Below, in pieces: positions 1 to 11,151 of a DNA stretch of 64,000 nucleotides. The notes beneath the pieces were generated by a model. It saw only the letters and a program-made list of their open reading frames with translations, ran no database searches and was not told where the DNA came from. The position numbers and the translations under genes are program-made. Positions within the stretch are counted from its first letter, which is position 1. The number at the start of each line of letters is the position of its first letter. The DNA is from Lepturacanthus savala (lineage: Eukaryota; Chordata; Actinopteri; Scombriformes; Trichiuridae), in contig CM060462.1 in assembly GCA_030544235.1 (NCBI GenBank), positions 37,865,526 to 37,929,525 on the forward strand, given 5' to 3'.

Positions 1-83
1 CTAACGGCCTTCCTCATTTCCCTTTAGTTCTATTAAATAACCTTTGATCTTTATCAAACTATTGACAACCAGTTGCAGCTTTA

Positions 84-1000
84 ATATCACTGAACCTCTG
101 TTGCATGAAATATTACTGAGATATGGTAATAAATGTTTTAATTACTTAAATAATTGATATATTTAAGAAATATAAGAAATAACTCATGCTATGTAAGTCA
201 ATGGGACTCCATTAGGTTGTATACACTAGGGATTTATTATATTTGCATAATTTATTTTAATTCTGAATTCAATTTTTTTTCTAACATGATAAAATAGATT
301 TGTTGCCATATAGCAACAATATGCAAATATGGAAAATTCCTAGTGAATACAACCTAAAGGGGTCCCATTGACTTACACAGCATGAAACTATCCATGTAAT
401 TTAGCCCGATTTAAGTAATAAAACATTCAAAACAGTTTTTTTTTACCACAATATTTCATGCTACCATATGGAAACAATTACTTTATCTTCATGTTTCTAA
501 AAAGCTGTGATATAAAATCTATGTTTTTACAGTATAGGTGTAAAAAGCGGGCTTTTATTTTGAAGGACATACAATTTATGAGTTCAAAACTTTTTGGGCC
601 GTTTTAAGTAATGAAAATATTTAGAACAGTTTTTACTTATTCCATTGTTTCATTTGATAAACATTTTCCAAAATTCAGAATAAAAGAAAACCTTTGGTTA
701 TGAGACACTGATGCTCACATGTCAAATGTCCATCAGCAATAGGGATATCCTGGTCATGTGACCTCAAAAATTGTATGTCCTTCAAAATAAAAGCCCCCAT
801 TTTCACACCTACCTGTAAAATACATCAGACAGCTTTTTAGAAAAATGAAGATAAAGTAATTGTTTAGTAATTAATAGGGTTTTAATCTCATAATCTTCTA
901 TTAATCAACACGTGTGTGAAACCTTTTTTTAAACAGCAGCAGAACAATCTGGAGCTGACACTGAAAGGCTGAAATAAGACTTAATTCTCCACCAAAGTCT
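84..1000. mobile_element. Clustered, partly inverted fragments of TTAA/CCCTCTATTGCAT MITE family (family A)
   Basis: Seen: the block from 181 to 236 reappears as reverse complement at about 333-389, and 534-581 reappears inverted at about 762-811. The inner words (GTCAATGGGACTCC, ATGTCCTTCAAAATAAAAGC, GGATATCCTGGTCATGTGAC) recur at 1.6, 2.0, 3.2, 10.8, 24.4, 25.9, 51.1 and 62.5 kb. The left edge near 94 resembles the family terminus (CCTCTGTTGCATGAAATATTAC) but lacks a clear TTAA. I read this as two or more nested, decayed copies in opposite orientation. No protein is encoded. Bases 1-83 hold nothing recognisable. Confidence 0.6.
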
Positions 1001-1564
1001 GAGGAGTCAGCGCGAATCTGTGAACATTGGACATCTCATTAAGCAACAAATGTACAAGAGTCAGGTTCAGGCTTGAAGCTTCAGGTCTGACTCAATGGAG
1101 CGGCTGCTTAAAGACTGACTGAGACGCCTCCTGGTTCTGCATCATTTACAGTTTTTAACTCATCAACCAGGCGACTGGTTTGGAAACTGTGGACGTGTGT
1201 GATGAGTAAAATGAGGAAACTGCAAGAAAACACAGTCTTCTAATGAAACAGGACATGTTCCTCTGATAAATTCTTGCAAAACAAAAGCATTTTATTTCTT
1301 ATAATACTGTGAATTTAAGGAATTGCAGTTCTAACTTACATGAATTGTGCAGCAGCTAATAATCATCTTACTTTCTCCCATTTAGGGCCGGCTTTGATTG
1401 ACAGGTGGATATAATGATAGCATTGGTTGAAATTGCTCTGATGATGAAGAAGATGAAGTATCACGTTTCTTTTTTTTTTACCAGAAAAAATTGTGATTGA
1501 TTTTTTTTTTTTTACATAATTCTGACATAATATATATAGACAAATAAATAAATAGATGCAAATA

Positions 1565-1665
1565 TCCATTAGCTAACAGGATATCCTGGTCATGTGACCT
1601 CATAAATTGTATATCCTTCAAAATAAAAGCCCCTTTTCACACCTTAACTGTAAAAGCATATATAT
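1565..1665 (+). mobile_element. Fragment of family A MITE core
   Basis: This is the family core alone (GGATATCCTGGTCATGTGACC followed by the ATGTCCTTCAAAATAAAAGC block), without either terminus. It lies downstream of unremarkable AT-rich sequence at 1000-1560, which contains T-homopolymers and no supported gene. Confidence 0.55.
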
Positions 1666-1787
1666 ATATTTTTTTTTGCATAAAAATGCAAAGTCGGATA
1701 TTTTATTTTTGGCAAATGCACTTCAACGAGTGGACTGGTGACATGATCTAAAAAGATTTAAAGCACTTTTATTTTCATTTTAGGGCT

Positions 1788-2371
1788 TTAACCCGCTACT
1801 GCATAAAATATTACATAGACACGGGAAAGAAAAAGTTTTAAAAATAGTCTAACAATAGTTTCATCCAATGTAAGTCAATGGAATTTTCCATATTTGCATA
1901 TTTTTGCCATGTGGTAACAAATCTATTTTAGCGTACTAGAAAAAAAAATATGACATCCAAATTGAATTAAATGTAAAAAAATACCTTGAATGAGTTGAAT
2001 TTTGTATTTGGTGAAACAAAAGACAGTGATGCTCACATGAGCAAACATGTGAGCATCATCTGGTCATGTGACCTCATAAGTTGTATGTCCTTCAAAATAA
2101 AAGCCCCCCTTTCACACCTTAACTGTAAAAGTATAGATTTTATGTCATAGTTTAAATGAAGATAAAGTAATTGTTTCCATATGAAAACAATATGTAAATC
2201 AATTCCTAGTATATCCAATCTAATGGAGTCCCATTGACTTACAGAGCATGAAACTTTTCTTTTATACAAATTCTACTAACATAACTATATTTAGGGCATT
2301 TTAAGTAATAAAAACATTAGAAACATGCATTTTACTATGTCTAAGTAATATTTCATGCAATAAAGGGTTAA
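1788..2371 (+). mobile_element. Complete family A MITE (piggyBac-like, TTAA target site)
   Basis: Seen: TTAA at 1788-1791 is followed by CCCGCTACTGCAT; the right end is ATGCAATAAAGGG followed by TTAA at 2368-2371. The outer 150-200 bp of each side are imperfect inverted repeats of each other: GTAAGTCAATGGAATTTTCCATATTTGCAT on the left matches the reverse complement of the segment near 2190-2255. Known: TTAA duplication with CCC-starting termini is the signature of the piggyBac superfamily. Inference: a non-autonomous 584-bp member with long foldback arms. It has no transposase coding capacity. Confidence 0.75.
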
Positions 2372-2933
2372 GCAAATAGTATTATAGATACTCAGGGCAG
2401 ACAAGTATCCTAGAAAAGTGAAATATAGTCATGTGATATCTCATATGAGGGCTAACATCTAGTGTTTCTGAGCCTCCTTCTATTAAACCACTGCAGGACT
2501 CTGCTGTTTGTACTCAGAAATATTTAGTTGTGCAGAGACAACGCGCGTTACGACCTATCACTGATATCATAATAAGTTTTATTTCCACAGAGCTACAAGA
2601 GGCTTCACAAAATACAACATCGTAAAACACAGGTGCAAAGATAGTGAACAGACAGATAAAACATGCAATTTAAATGAACAAGCAGGGAAAGCGCAATAAA
2701 AATAGGGATTTAAAGAAGTAGCGACACATAAACTGATAAAAGGAGCTATATTAAAACTTTTGAGCGGACAAAATATTACAGAAATGTCTGCAGAGGTGGT
2801 GTTTTAAAAGCTTTATTCTTTATTCTTTTACTGAGGAGGAGTTTGTTCTGTGGATGTAAAACAGTGAGAGCAACAAAATATATGGAAAGTATTTCCATCA
2901 TTATCATTATAACATGCTAATTTAGCAAAAAAT

Positions 2934-2938
<5 letters not shown>

Positions 2939-2991
<53 letters not shown>
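2939..2991. repeat. (TA)n microsatellite
   Basis: About 26 uninterrupted TA dinucleotides in AT-rich noncoding DNA. The surrounding 2372-3170 has AATTAATAAT-type low-complexity sequence and nothing that looks like a gene. Confidence 0.95.
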
Positions 2992-2994
<3 letters not shown>

Positions 2995-3170
2995 GCAAAC
3001 ATGTTCAGCTAACATGTAAAAGTTATGATAGATTAACTCCTTGTAATTAAGTCACAGAAACTAATGCATAATTAATAATAATAATTAATTAATAATAAAA
3101 AATAATGATTAATTAATAATTAATTATAATTGAATGGAAATATTTTCTATATTTTTATTGAGTACATTGC

Positions 3171-3879
3171 AAAGTGTTGCCATATGGAAACAATTGCTTT
3201 ATCTTTATTTGTCTAAAAGCTGTGATATAAAATCTATGTTTTTACAGTTAGGTGTGAAAAGGGGCTTTTATTTTGAAGGACATACAAATCTATGAGGTCA
3301 CATGACCAGGATATCCCTATTGCTGATGGACATTTGACATGTGAGCATCACAACTGAAGGTTGTCTTTTATTATTTTCACCAAAGTAAAAGGTTGAAATT
3401 GATTTTAACTCAATTATTATAATTAAGTATTTGCGTTGCCATGGCAACAATATGCAAATAGGGAAAATTCCTAGTGTAACAGAGTCCCTTAGACTTACTT
3501 CTATTTATATTTATTTTTCACCAAATAAAAAGTTAACCTCACTAAAAGGAGTAAGTAAACTTTATTATTATAATTTGATTTATTTCAATTTGAATGTTCT
3601 AAATTTTACTGTCTTTTATTCAGGATTCGGGAAAATTTTCACCAAATAAAAAAAAAAAAAAAAGTTAACTTGAATTTAATTTTGATGTTTGATGCTGAAA
3701 TAGATTTGATACCATATGGTGAAATATGCAAATATGGTAAAATACCATGAATACCACGTAAAATACCATGAATCCTATAACTATTTTTCTTATATTTCTT
3801 AAATATATCTATTATTTAGGTCATTTTAATTCATAAGATCATTCATTTCTCAGTAATATTTCATGCAATAGAGGTTTAA
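3171..3879 (-). mobile_element. Family A MITE copy, reverse orientation
   Basis: The family core is read in reverse (GGGGCTTTTATTTTGAAGGAC, then GGTCACATGACCAGGATATCC). The subterminal block with TTGCCATGGCAACAATATGCAAAT is at about 3435-3460, and the right terminus TTTCATGCAATAGAGG then TTTAA is at 3860-3879. The opposite terminus is not clean. Internal A/T-rich expansions make it longer than the copies at 1.8 and 24.1 kb. Confidence 0.6.
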
Positions 3880-4734
3880 TGGGGCTGGTATTATATTTTC
3901 TGAATTTTTAAACACATTTACCCAACAAATGATTTGTTTTGAGTGCAGAAGAGGACGTGGTGAACGTTGTTAAAGGTGTAAATGTATTTCTCCAGGATTC
4001 CTCCAGTATCCATTAGTTACTGATGCAAAATACATATTTGCCTTCATTTGTTTGTCTGAGCAGCAACGTTGTTGTTTGTGGGTGAAATGAATCATCTCAC
4101 ATCCATAATTAACACAATAAGGTGCCGTAGAATCGTCTTTTTTCTCTTTATTTCCCTCTCAGCATGTTGATTTAGTCTTGACTCATCTCACCTCTGTGAA
4201 CTTTTAATTATTGTCATTTAAGATGCAGGCAAACACTTATAATATACTCATAATATTTACAATTCAAACGCAATGACATTAGTTAAAAACAGCCTTCGTG
4301 GCATCAATATTTATACATACATAGAAATATGTTGAATTATATAAACTGTTGATGAGATAATGTGATGTAACCATAAAACCATGATACAGACACGCTTTAT
4401 ATTGTAGGTGGACATTCTGAGCCAGAAAAATGACACAAAATCATGATTTTTGTAAAAATAAATGATAAAAATTGACTTTTAAATAACAAGAGACCAGAGA
4501 GACCTGATGAATTCTTGTAAAACTGTATTTTAAAAAGGTTTTGACTTTCTCAACTTGCCAAACATCATTTATCACTGATCTATACGTATCATGAACTATT
4601 GAAAAAGTTTCAGACGACACATTTTGAGGTATTTTAATGTTAAACCGGACATTTAATGGTCACTTCTGGAAATGTTTAACTTAATATTTACCATCAAGTC
4701 AGGTATTTTGTTGATTATTTTACCTGCTTAAGGT
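3880..4734. other. AT-rich noncoding DNA, no feature seen
   Basis: I find no convincing reading frame, terminal repeats or tandem structure here. Confidence 0.5.
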
Positions 4735-5300
4735 TTATTTATCATTTTTACTGCTATAACTGATAATAAATGTGGAATATCTCTCTGGAATCATAATAAA
4801 TCTACAGAAGAATCAGAATCTATTTATGTTGCTGTTAGAGAACAAATATAGTTAGAATATTACAAAAAAAAACATCTAAAATGATGTTTTATTTAGACCA
4901 AAAATGATCCAAAATGAAAAAAATATATAAAAATTTAAATAAGTTAAATTATCTGCAATGCAAAGTTCAATGATTAATAAGATAAGAGGTCAAAGGTCAA
5001 TTATTTGTCCATAAAATCATATAAATCACACTGAGGATCATTATAGAACATGAAGAATATATTCTGTAAGGTGTTTATTATAAAGGAGCCAATTAAATAA
5101 TCACACAAACAGATCAAATCTACATTAAATATCTAAATAGTCTCTACTACTGATGTTATATTAAACTATTGTCTTATTATATTGATGATGTGGTTATTGA
5201 TGATTGATTAACTACAGATAAAATACTTTATTTATTGTTGGAGCTGAGGTTTTTAGGAATAAAACTCAAATCTGAACCTGGATCAGTTTAGGATCTTAGT
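4735..5300 (+). repeat. Dispersed repeat family B, copy 1
   Basis: Landmarks in order: CTGCTATAACTGATAATAAATGTGGAAT, AGAATCTATTTATGTTGCTGTTA, AAGAGGTCAAAGGTCAATTATTTGTCC, GAAGAATATATTCTGTAAG, GGAGCCAATTAAATAATCACAC and a GATGTTATATTAAACTATTGTC tail. The same series occurs at 25.6, 48.0, 51.7, 58.2 and 63.3 kb, always on the + strand. I see no coding capacity, no TIRs and no target duplication, so its class is unknown. Confidence 0.7.
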
Positions 5301-5379
5301 CCTGAACCTGTTGAAATAACACCAGTAATTTAAACTCAATATGTTTTATCATGTAATTAAAAGGTAGAATAAATGGTTG

Positions 5380-5740
5380 CCGAGGTGAATTTCACACCGA
5401 CTTCCTGTCTCAGCTGCCGCGGGGCAGCGTGCCAGCGGCGGCGGCCATTATTTTTCGCGCTCGGCTGACAGCAGCTGGCAGGAAAAACGCCGGCAGGGGA
5501 AAGGAGTGGGAAAATAAACACGCTCGCCATGTATCTTAGGACGAGCTGCTGGCGTGGAGCAGGACTGGGAGCCCACAGCCTCTAACAGGCCTGACATTTA
5601 GTGTGTTTGCACACTGGTTAATGTGCTGCAGCTGACCAGCTAATTAGCCGGCGACACTTTCTTTTTTATTCCAAACGCCAGCGTAACGAGACGTTAACCC
5701 CCCCGGTCTGTCTCAATAAAGGCCTGCTCCAAACCTTTAT
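5380..5740. promoter_or_regulatory. GC-rich island, candidate conserved regulatory element
   Basis: A sharply GC-richer, CpG-containing stretch (GCGGCGGCGGCCATTATTTT, CGCGCTCGGCTGACAGCAGC) inside a very AT-rich neighbourhood, with a YY1-like GGCCATTAT and the homeodomain-like GCTAATTAGC. There is no supported exon nearby, so it could be a distal element or an unannotated promoter. This is inference from composition only. Confidence 0.35.
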
Positions 5741-6256
5741 TCTCCGCTGCCTAGAGGAAACATGGAGGTTTAGCATTGGATTTAAATTAAAGGTAAAGAA
5801 GCAAATCATCTCGTCCAATATATAAAACACATGAGAAAAGTCTCAGCTACAAAACTAAATTGACCTTTTTCAGTACATGAAAAGGGTCAAATGGAAGAAA
5901 ATAAAGGTCTAAAATTGCACTGGTTCAATAAAGTATTTCCATCCAATTATTAATTAACTAAACTTAATTAACTTAATCAATTAACACACTAGTTTAGCAG
6001 TGAATTGTATTGTTGAGTGCTATAAATACGAGGGTGAAATCCAACTAAATGATCATATTATATCATTTTAAACACAGTTGTTGTACCTACCACATTTAAT
6101 TAGGTCACCACACTTATGTTATGATGATGGATTAAACCTTTTTAATTAAGTTTAAATAACTATTAAAATTTATGTTGGATTTAACCCTTAATATCTCACA
6201 GTCACAGTAACACAAACACATTAATATTTTTATAATACATTTTTATCATTGGTTTT
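5741..6256. other. AT-rich noncoding DNA, no feature seen
   Basis: Short AATTAATTAA runs only. Nothing supports a gene or a repeat family. Confidence 0.5.
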
Positions 6257-6270
6257 AATTATAGGTAAAG

Positions 6271-6288
6271 ATATATATATGTAATAAT

Positions 6289-6384
<96 letters not shown>

Positions 6385-6416
6385 TGTATATATATACTGT
6401 ATATAAATATATATAT
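6271..6416. repeat. (TA)n microsatellite flanked by a 14-bp direct repeat
   Basis: A long TA tract with short interruptions (TAATAATAATAAT at the left, two CTGTATATA motifs at the right). The identical 14-mer AATTATAGGTAAAG stands directly on both sides (6257-6270 and 6417-6430). Apparent peptides of alternating Ile/Tyr across it are artefacts of the tract. Confidence 0.9.
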
Positions 6417-6430
6417 AATTATAGGTAAAG

Positions 6431-7259
6431 TTTGGTCCAATTTTGAGCATTGAAGAGGATTTTTATACCAAATCATTACTTTTAATGTCAAAACATGTTG
6501 GTTTTATTTCAACAAAGCACATTTATTTTATTTCTGTATTTAATTTCTATTTTTTCAGTTCTTCTTTTGTTAGTTGTGTGTGTTTAAATAAAAGTTAGAG
6601 TCACAAGGGATTTTACACGTGTAAATGCAATTTATTGACATTTAATGTATATACATATGTTCAAATACCAATTACAAGTCAAAACAGTGCTTTATTTGTC
6701 TAAATTATAAAAAGCTGGGAGCTGAAAGAGAAATTCCAGCTACAACATGAGTAAATAAATAAAATATGTTTTATCTGTATTAAGCACAATTCAATCTACA
6801 TAAAGAAACTCCAAATGGAACAAAATAAAGGTTCAACAGTTCTAAAAACCCTCTAAAACTGCAGATTTTGTTATTTTTTTGTAATATTCCAACTCTTCTG
6901 TCGTCACCTGACACGTTCTTTTATTTCTTTTATTACCAGATTTATGTACAAAGGCCTTGTGGTTGTGGAGATTCTGCATATTTCAAGCGTATAAGAAGTT
7001 TTATAGGCATCAGCGTTCCTCTTCCTGTAAAGAAACAGGAAATGTGCTGCTTCCTTATTTGTCCAGTGAGAGGAGATACGATGGTTATATGTCAGAATTG
7101 ATGTATATGCCAGTAGCAGGTGTTATCATTTATCTTGACTTTCATCAGTTGGAACAATTCCCTCTATAAGCTACACTTAAACCACAGATAGTCGCCCATT
7201 TTCCATTTCCTCCCCAGTGAGCTGAAAGAGCCTGGACTCTGTTGTACAGCTTTTAAAGA
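6431..7259. other. Noncoding DNA, no feature seen
   Basis: AT-rich with short, unconvincing reading frames near 6868-7169. If the minus-strand frame at 7341-7661 is a gene, its 3' UTR would lie here. TTTATT words near 6920-6930 would read as AATAAA on that strand. Confidence 0.35.
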
Positions 7260-7340
7260 CACTTTGGGGTATTTGAGGGATCTTAGAAGTCATCTTAACC
7301 GACAGCTCTGACTTTAACAAGAGCCGTACTGATGATAATT

Positions 7341-7661
7341 TTACCATGTTGTGGCATTTTTCTCAGCAACATCTTGGGGTTTTTTATTCCGAGGAAAGAC
7401 TCTAAAAGGCCATCGCTGCAGGAAATAGAGCTGGAAAAAAGACAAATACCACCAGATACAGAAAAATATGATGCAAAGTCCTACTAAAACAAGTATAAAA
7501 GCAGCATAGACGTCCATGGATGATGACATTGGGACAGACAAACCCTCTGGGAGTTCCAGCACCGAGGGAACGGGTGGAAGCGACCGAGCAGAACCGTGGA
7601 ACAGGTTGGTGGGATTCTCATCCTGCTGCCTCCAGGGGTCAGAGTACGGGTCAAGGAACAT
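7341..7661 (-). CDS. Candidate small single-pass membrane protein (unrecognised)
   Basis: A 106-residue frame from ATG at 7661 to TAA. Seen: a Pro/Ser-rich N-terminal half (residues about 20-45), one strongly hydrophobic segment of about 25-30 residues (around 50-80, rich in Val, Leu, Ile, Phe and Trp), then a basic tail containing RNKK and one N-A-T sequon at the C-terminus. The frame stays open upstream of the ATG for about 33 codons, and a plausible 3' splice acceptor (TGATTATTTTTAG on the minus strand, about 7750) precedes it. The local base composition is less AT-rich than the flanks. I recognise no family. Length alone is not significant in 64 kb, and the overlapping + frame at 7516-7731 is probably a shadow. 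It may be chance. Confidence 0.3.
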   Translation of the reverse strand: MFLDPYSDPWRQQDENPTNLFHGSARSLPPVPSVLELPEGLSVPMSSSMDVYAAFILVLVGLCIIFFCIWWYLSFFQLYFLQRWPFRVFPRNKKPQDVAEKNATTW

Positions 7662-7744
7662 GATCAGAAAACGACTCTCAAAGTTACAAAGTGGAAGTAG
7701 GACAAGACCTTTCTCTGTGAGGAAGGTGTAGAGAATTCTTCCAG

Positions 7745-8470
7745 ACTAAAAATAATCAAATTATTGTTTTAGTCCGACTAAAACTGGACTTTTAAAGTAC
7801 ATAAAAGGGTGATTCTTCAATTTACGGAGCCTTTTCTGGAGAAAACACATGTATTTGTCAAGGTTAGGCTGTAATAACTGTTTCCCACTGATGACATTTT
7901 AATATTTTTTCATTGTGTTGAAAATTCAAATCTGTTTGGCCTTGTTTTGACTTCCCCTCTATAATAAAGCAATAAAAATGTGTTTTCCTCCTCCTCATAA
8001 CAACTTTTTCCCAATTCATAAAGCTTATTTTGATCTATTAGCAATTTATTTATCGTTAAATGCTGTTGTACCTTATAAGTCTGTCTTTGTCAACGTATTA
8101 GAGCAATAAAGTTTTTACAAACAGTTGCTTAACATTGTTGAATGCAATCCTGATGTTTTGATGCCCATATATGTCAGTAATTCAATGTTCATTAGGCATC
8201 ATCACCAAACAAGTTACTGTTTGAGTATTTTAATTCATTAATAAGAAATTTCACTTTATTCATGTGTCAAAAAACGCACGGAATTGTGTTTTTTGTAAAT
8301 AAAACAACTTATGACCACAACACATTGATATACCTGATTATTGCTTCTTAAAACTGTAGTCTTGAACCATTACTGTACATTTTTTTTCAAATTGGATGAA
8401 CAAAAAACACCTTTTCTTAGCATAACAGAAAGTATACATTGCACATTTATGTAGGGTCATGCTACGCTAT
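7745..8470. other. AT-rich noncoding DNA, no feature seen
   Basis: No convincing frames or recurrent blocks were found. Confidence 0.5.
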
Positions 8471-8472
8471 GC

Positions 8473-8973
8473 TAGTTTAACATCTGGGTTGCTAATTTGC
8501 TAGTTGCTAGCCTTTCGACTTCTGTTGTCAATAAAGGTTGACTGCTATTGACAGCAGCTACACAGTGAATATCACTACCTGTCATAGTGGAGGCGACATG
8601 AATTCATCAATAAATGGATTTACTAAAACCTAGTTAGCATACGTAGCCACGCTGTTGACACGCTGCAGACCTTGAACATTCAAAGTTCTGCACTGATTCT
8701 TCGATTAAGGGAGTTTTTCTGTCCTTGGTGTAGATTTTCAAGATTTTTTTGTGTGTGTTTTTGTGTTTTTACGCCCATATCCCATTAAATAACACATTCC
8801 CTTTCCTTCTAACCTTTTTCATATACTAAGTAAAGCCAGTTTAACTTCTAGGTTGCTAATTTGCTAGCTGCCTTTCGACTTTTGCTGTCAAACCTGCTAA
8901 CGATGCTAGCTACAGAGTGAATATCAACACCTGTCATAGAGGCGACATGACTTTATCAATAAATGGATTTATA
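8473..8973 (+). repeat. Pair of about 140-150 bp direct repeats
   Basis: 8473-8625 and 8839-8973 share, in order, GGTTGCTAATTTGCTAG, CCTTTCGACTT, GTGAATATCA, ACCTGTCATAG, GAGGCGACATGA and ATCAATAAATGGATTTA. The offset is about 360 bp and the copies have diverged by small indels. They are noncoding. They may be a local duplication or two copies of one dispersed element. Confidence 0.75.
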
Positions 8974-10408
8974 GACAGTCTGACTAGAGACTAATCCTGT
9001 TTCTTTTTGGTTCAGGAGGTAAATTTACCAACTGTCTCATAAAAATCACAGCGCGGCACGAGCCAGAAACAACATATTTCAGATTTCAGTGGTGCCGTTG
9101 TTATATGCCTCAAATTCCCATTAGACCTCAACAAGTTAAAACGGAGGCAAAGAAAAGGACATTAAACCAGTTGACGGTTCAGAAGGTTTTTGCCCCCGAT
9201 GGGCTTCGCCTTTTTCTCTTTCTTTTAAAAATATTCTCTGCCCTTTAGTCACCACAACCAATAAAACCGCGTTGGCCCCAGGTGAAGAGTGAGCGCGGCC
9301 GCCCCCTGCAATGAATTTATGATTCTCAGCCTCAAGTTGCATCCGCCTTTCAACATCCAGGCTTTTTTATTTTTAGCCTTTATTCAAAAGCAAACAACTG
9401 AACAAAGTCAACAGACTATCTATTAAAAATGACCTTTTTTTTTTAGAGGGGGTAATATTGAATTATTTGTACTAACTTTTTTAATAATTGTCAACCTCTC
9501 TGTTCAAAGTTAATGACGCTGGCATTTCAGGCTGTTAAAGTGTGAAGGTTGTGAGGTCACAGGGACGCGATCATTACACTTTTATTATGAAAAATAATAA
9601 TAATAATTTAGGACATTTGGGAGAAACAGGCTAAGCAGTGATCCGAGCGAGACACTTCTGCTGACACCACATTGTTCTCTCCACGTCTCTGTTTGACCTC
9701 GACACAAATTTGATTATGAGGAGGCGCTGATTTGCTTGGATTTTATGATTTACCTAACAAATGGAGCGTTGAGCAGTTGCAAGTACAAGCGTCCGAAGAG
9801 GCAGCTTGAATCTTTAACTGCATTTTATTTGACATGCATCATTCATATATTAGATATATATCATAAATTAGCTGCAGCATTAAAACACTTCAGTAATAAT
9901 ATGTCAATCTGTGAATCTGAATGCTGCATATATTAAATATTCATTCCGCCTGCATAGAGATGTTGGGATTTAGAAGGAGCAGGTCATTAGTAATAATGAA
10001 TAATTATCAAATATTATAATTAATTAATAAAATGAGATTTTTAATGAGAATTAATAATAAACAGGGCTCCAATAAACAAGCATATAATTATTAATATCTC
10101 ATAATATTAATAATTACACAGTGAACGGTGAAGGGATGATGATTAGACTCTAATGCAGCTGATGGATTGACTTCTCTTTAAAATATAACAGAGTTTATTA
10201 AACACTAATGAAATTAATTCACATTAATTACATAACTATCACTAAAACATCTATCATCCATTTAAATTAATGATCAACTCAAGCAAAGTTTAATGGTGCT
10301 GTTTGGAAGGTAAATCATTAAAAAAAACAGGCAAATCAGTGCATCCTCATAATCAAATGTCTCAGTCGAGGTCAAACAGAGAAGTGGAAAGAACAATGTG
10401 GTGTCAGC

Positions 10409-10412
<4 letters not shown>
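8974..10412. other. Noncoding DNA with one CNE-like patch
   Basis: Mostly AT-rich with AATTAATAAT-type low complexity at 9590-9610 and 9990-10260. The block at about 9640-9830 is more balanced in composition and unrepeated, so it could be a conserved element. Short frames at 9136-9342 and 9736-9936 are not convincing genes. Confidence 0.35.

Positions 10413-10452
<40 letters not shown>
10413..10452. repeat. (TG)20 microsatellite
   Basis: An uninterrupted TG tract. It is followed by GACAGAAAGTCAGGATGTGTGTG, which recurs after the second TG tract at 10678, so both tracts belong to one local duplication. Confidence 0.95.
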
Positions 10453-10453
<1 letters not shown>

Positions 10454-10550
10454 AACGTGACAGAAAGTCAGGATGTGTGTGTAGGAACTTCAAATATGGC
10501 AAAAGACAAATTTTGTGCCAAAACAGGTGCATTAATAAAGAAGGAAGTTA

Positions 10551-10598
10551 GAATTTCAGCTTCGTCATTGGTCAATTTGTGGTGGTTAATTAATTATT
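10551..10598 (+). repeat. 48-bp direct repeat, copy 1 (partner at 11027-11074)
   Basis: GAATTTCAGCTTCGTCATTGG through TTAATTAATTATT. It matches 11027-11074 with few substitutions. Copy 2 ends about 77 bp before the lectin start codon, and the TG tract and a MITE lie between the copies. Confidence 0.8.
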
Positions 10599-10599
10599 C

Positions 10600-10601
<2 letters not shown>

Positions 10602-10671
<70 letters not shown>
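10602..10671. repeat. (TG)n microsatellite, about 34 units
   Basis: A long TG tract ending in GCGTGGACAG. It is noncoding: reading frames of alternating Cys/Val or Thr/His across it are artefacts. It lies about 480 bp upstream of the lectin gene, and long TG tracts can adopt Z-DNA. Confidence 0.95.
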
Positions 10672-10675
<4 letters not shown>

Positions 10676-10720
10676 GACAGAAAGTCAGGATGTGTGTGAA
10701 AGACTGGATGGATTCTGCTG

Positions 10721-11013
10721 CCATACAGCAACAATTACTAAAAAGCTGTGATATAAAATCCAGGTTTTTACAGTTAGTTGTGAAAAGGGGGCTTTTATTT
10801 TGAAGGACATACAATTTATGAGGTCACATGACCAGGATATCCCTATTGCTGATGGACATTTGACTGTTTCATAACCAAACGTTGTCTTTTATTTGGATTT
10901 TTGGAATGTTATAAGTTTTTTTTGTAACAACCTAATAGAGTTAGGCCATTTTAAGTAATAAAAACAGTTTTTTTTACCATGTCTACATAGTATTTCATGC
11001 AATAGAGGGTTAA
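10721..11013 (-). mobile_element. Family A MITE copy with intact TTAA end
   Basis: The family core (GGGGGCTTTTATTTTGAAGGAC; GGTCACATGACCAGGATATCC) is followed by TTTCATGCAATAGAGGG and TTAA at 11010-11013. The left terminus is missing: the copy begins at a GCCATACAGCAACA block just after the TG tract. Its right edge is 138 bp upstream of the lectin start codon, so it sits in the putative promoter region. Confidence 0.7.
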
Positions 11014-11026
11014 AGAAGAGGACTGA

Positions 11027-11074
11027 GAATTTCAGCTTCCTCATTGGTCGACTTGTGATGGTTCATTAATTATT
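11027..11074 (+). repeat. 48-bp direct repeat, copy 2
   Basis: The partner of 10551-10598, lying between the MITE end and the lectin gene. The following TTTGCAAAT is a near-octamer (POU-type) word, but no TATA box is obvious. Confidence 0.75.
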
Positions 11075-11151
11075 GTTTGCAAATACTGAGCTGGTACAAC
11101 CCTCGTAGATGCATTTAACAGGGATGTCTTGATTCTGAAAGTTAGGAAACC

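Noticed and set aside
6255..6491. Tyr/Ile alternating frames
   Set aside because: An artefact of the TA microsatellite.
10418..10814. Cys/Val and Thr/His alternating frames
   Set aside because: An artefact of the TG tracts.
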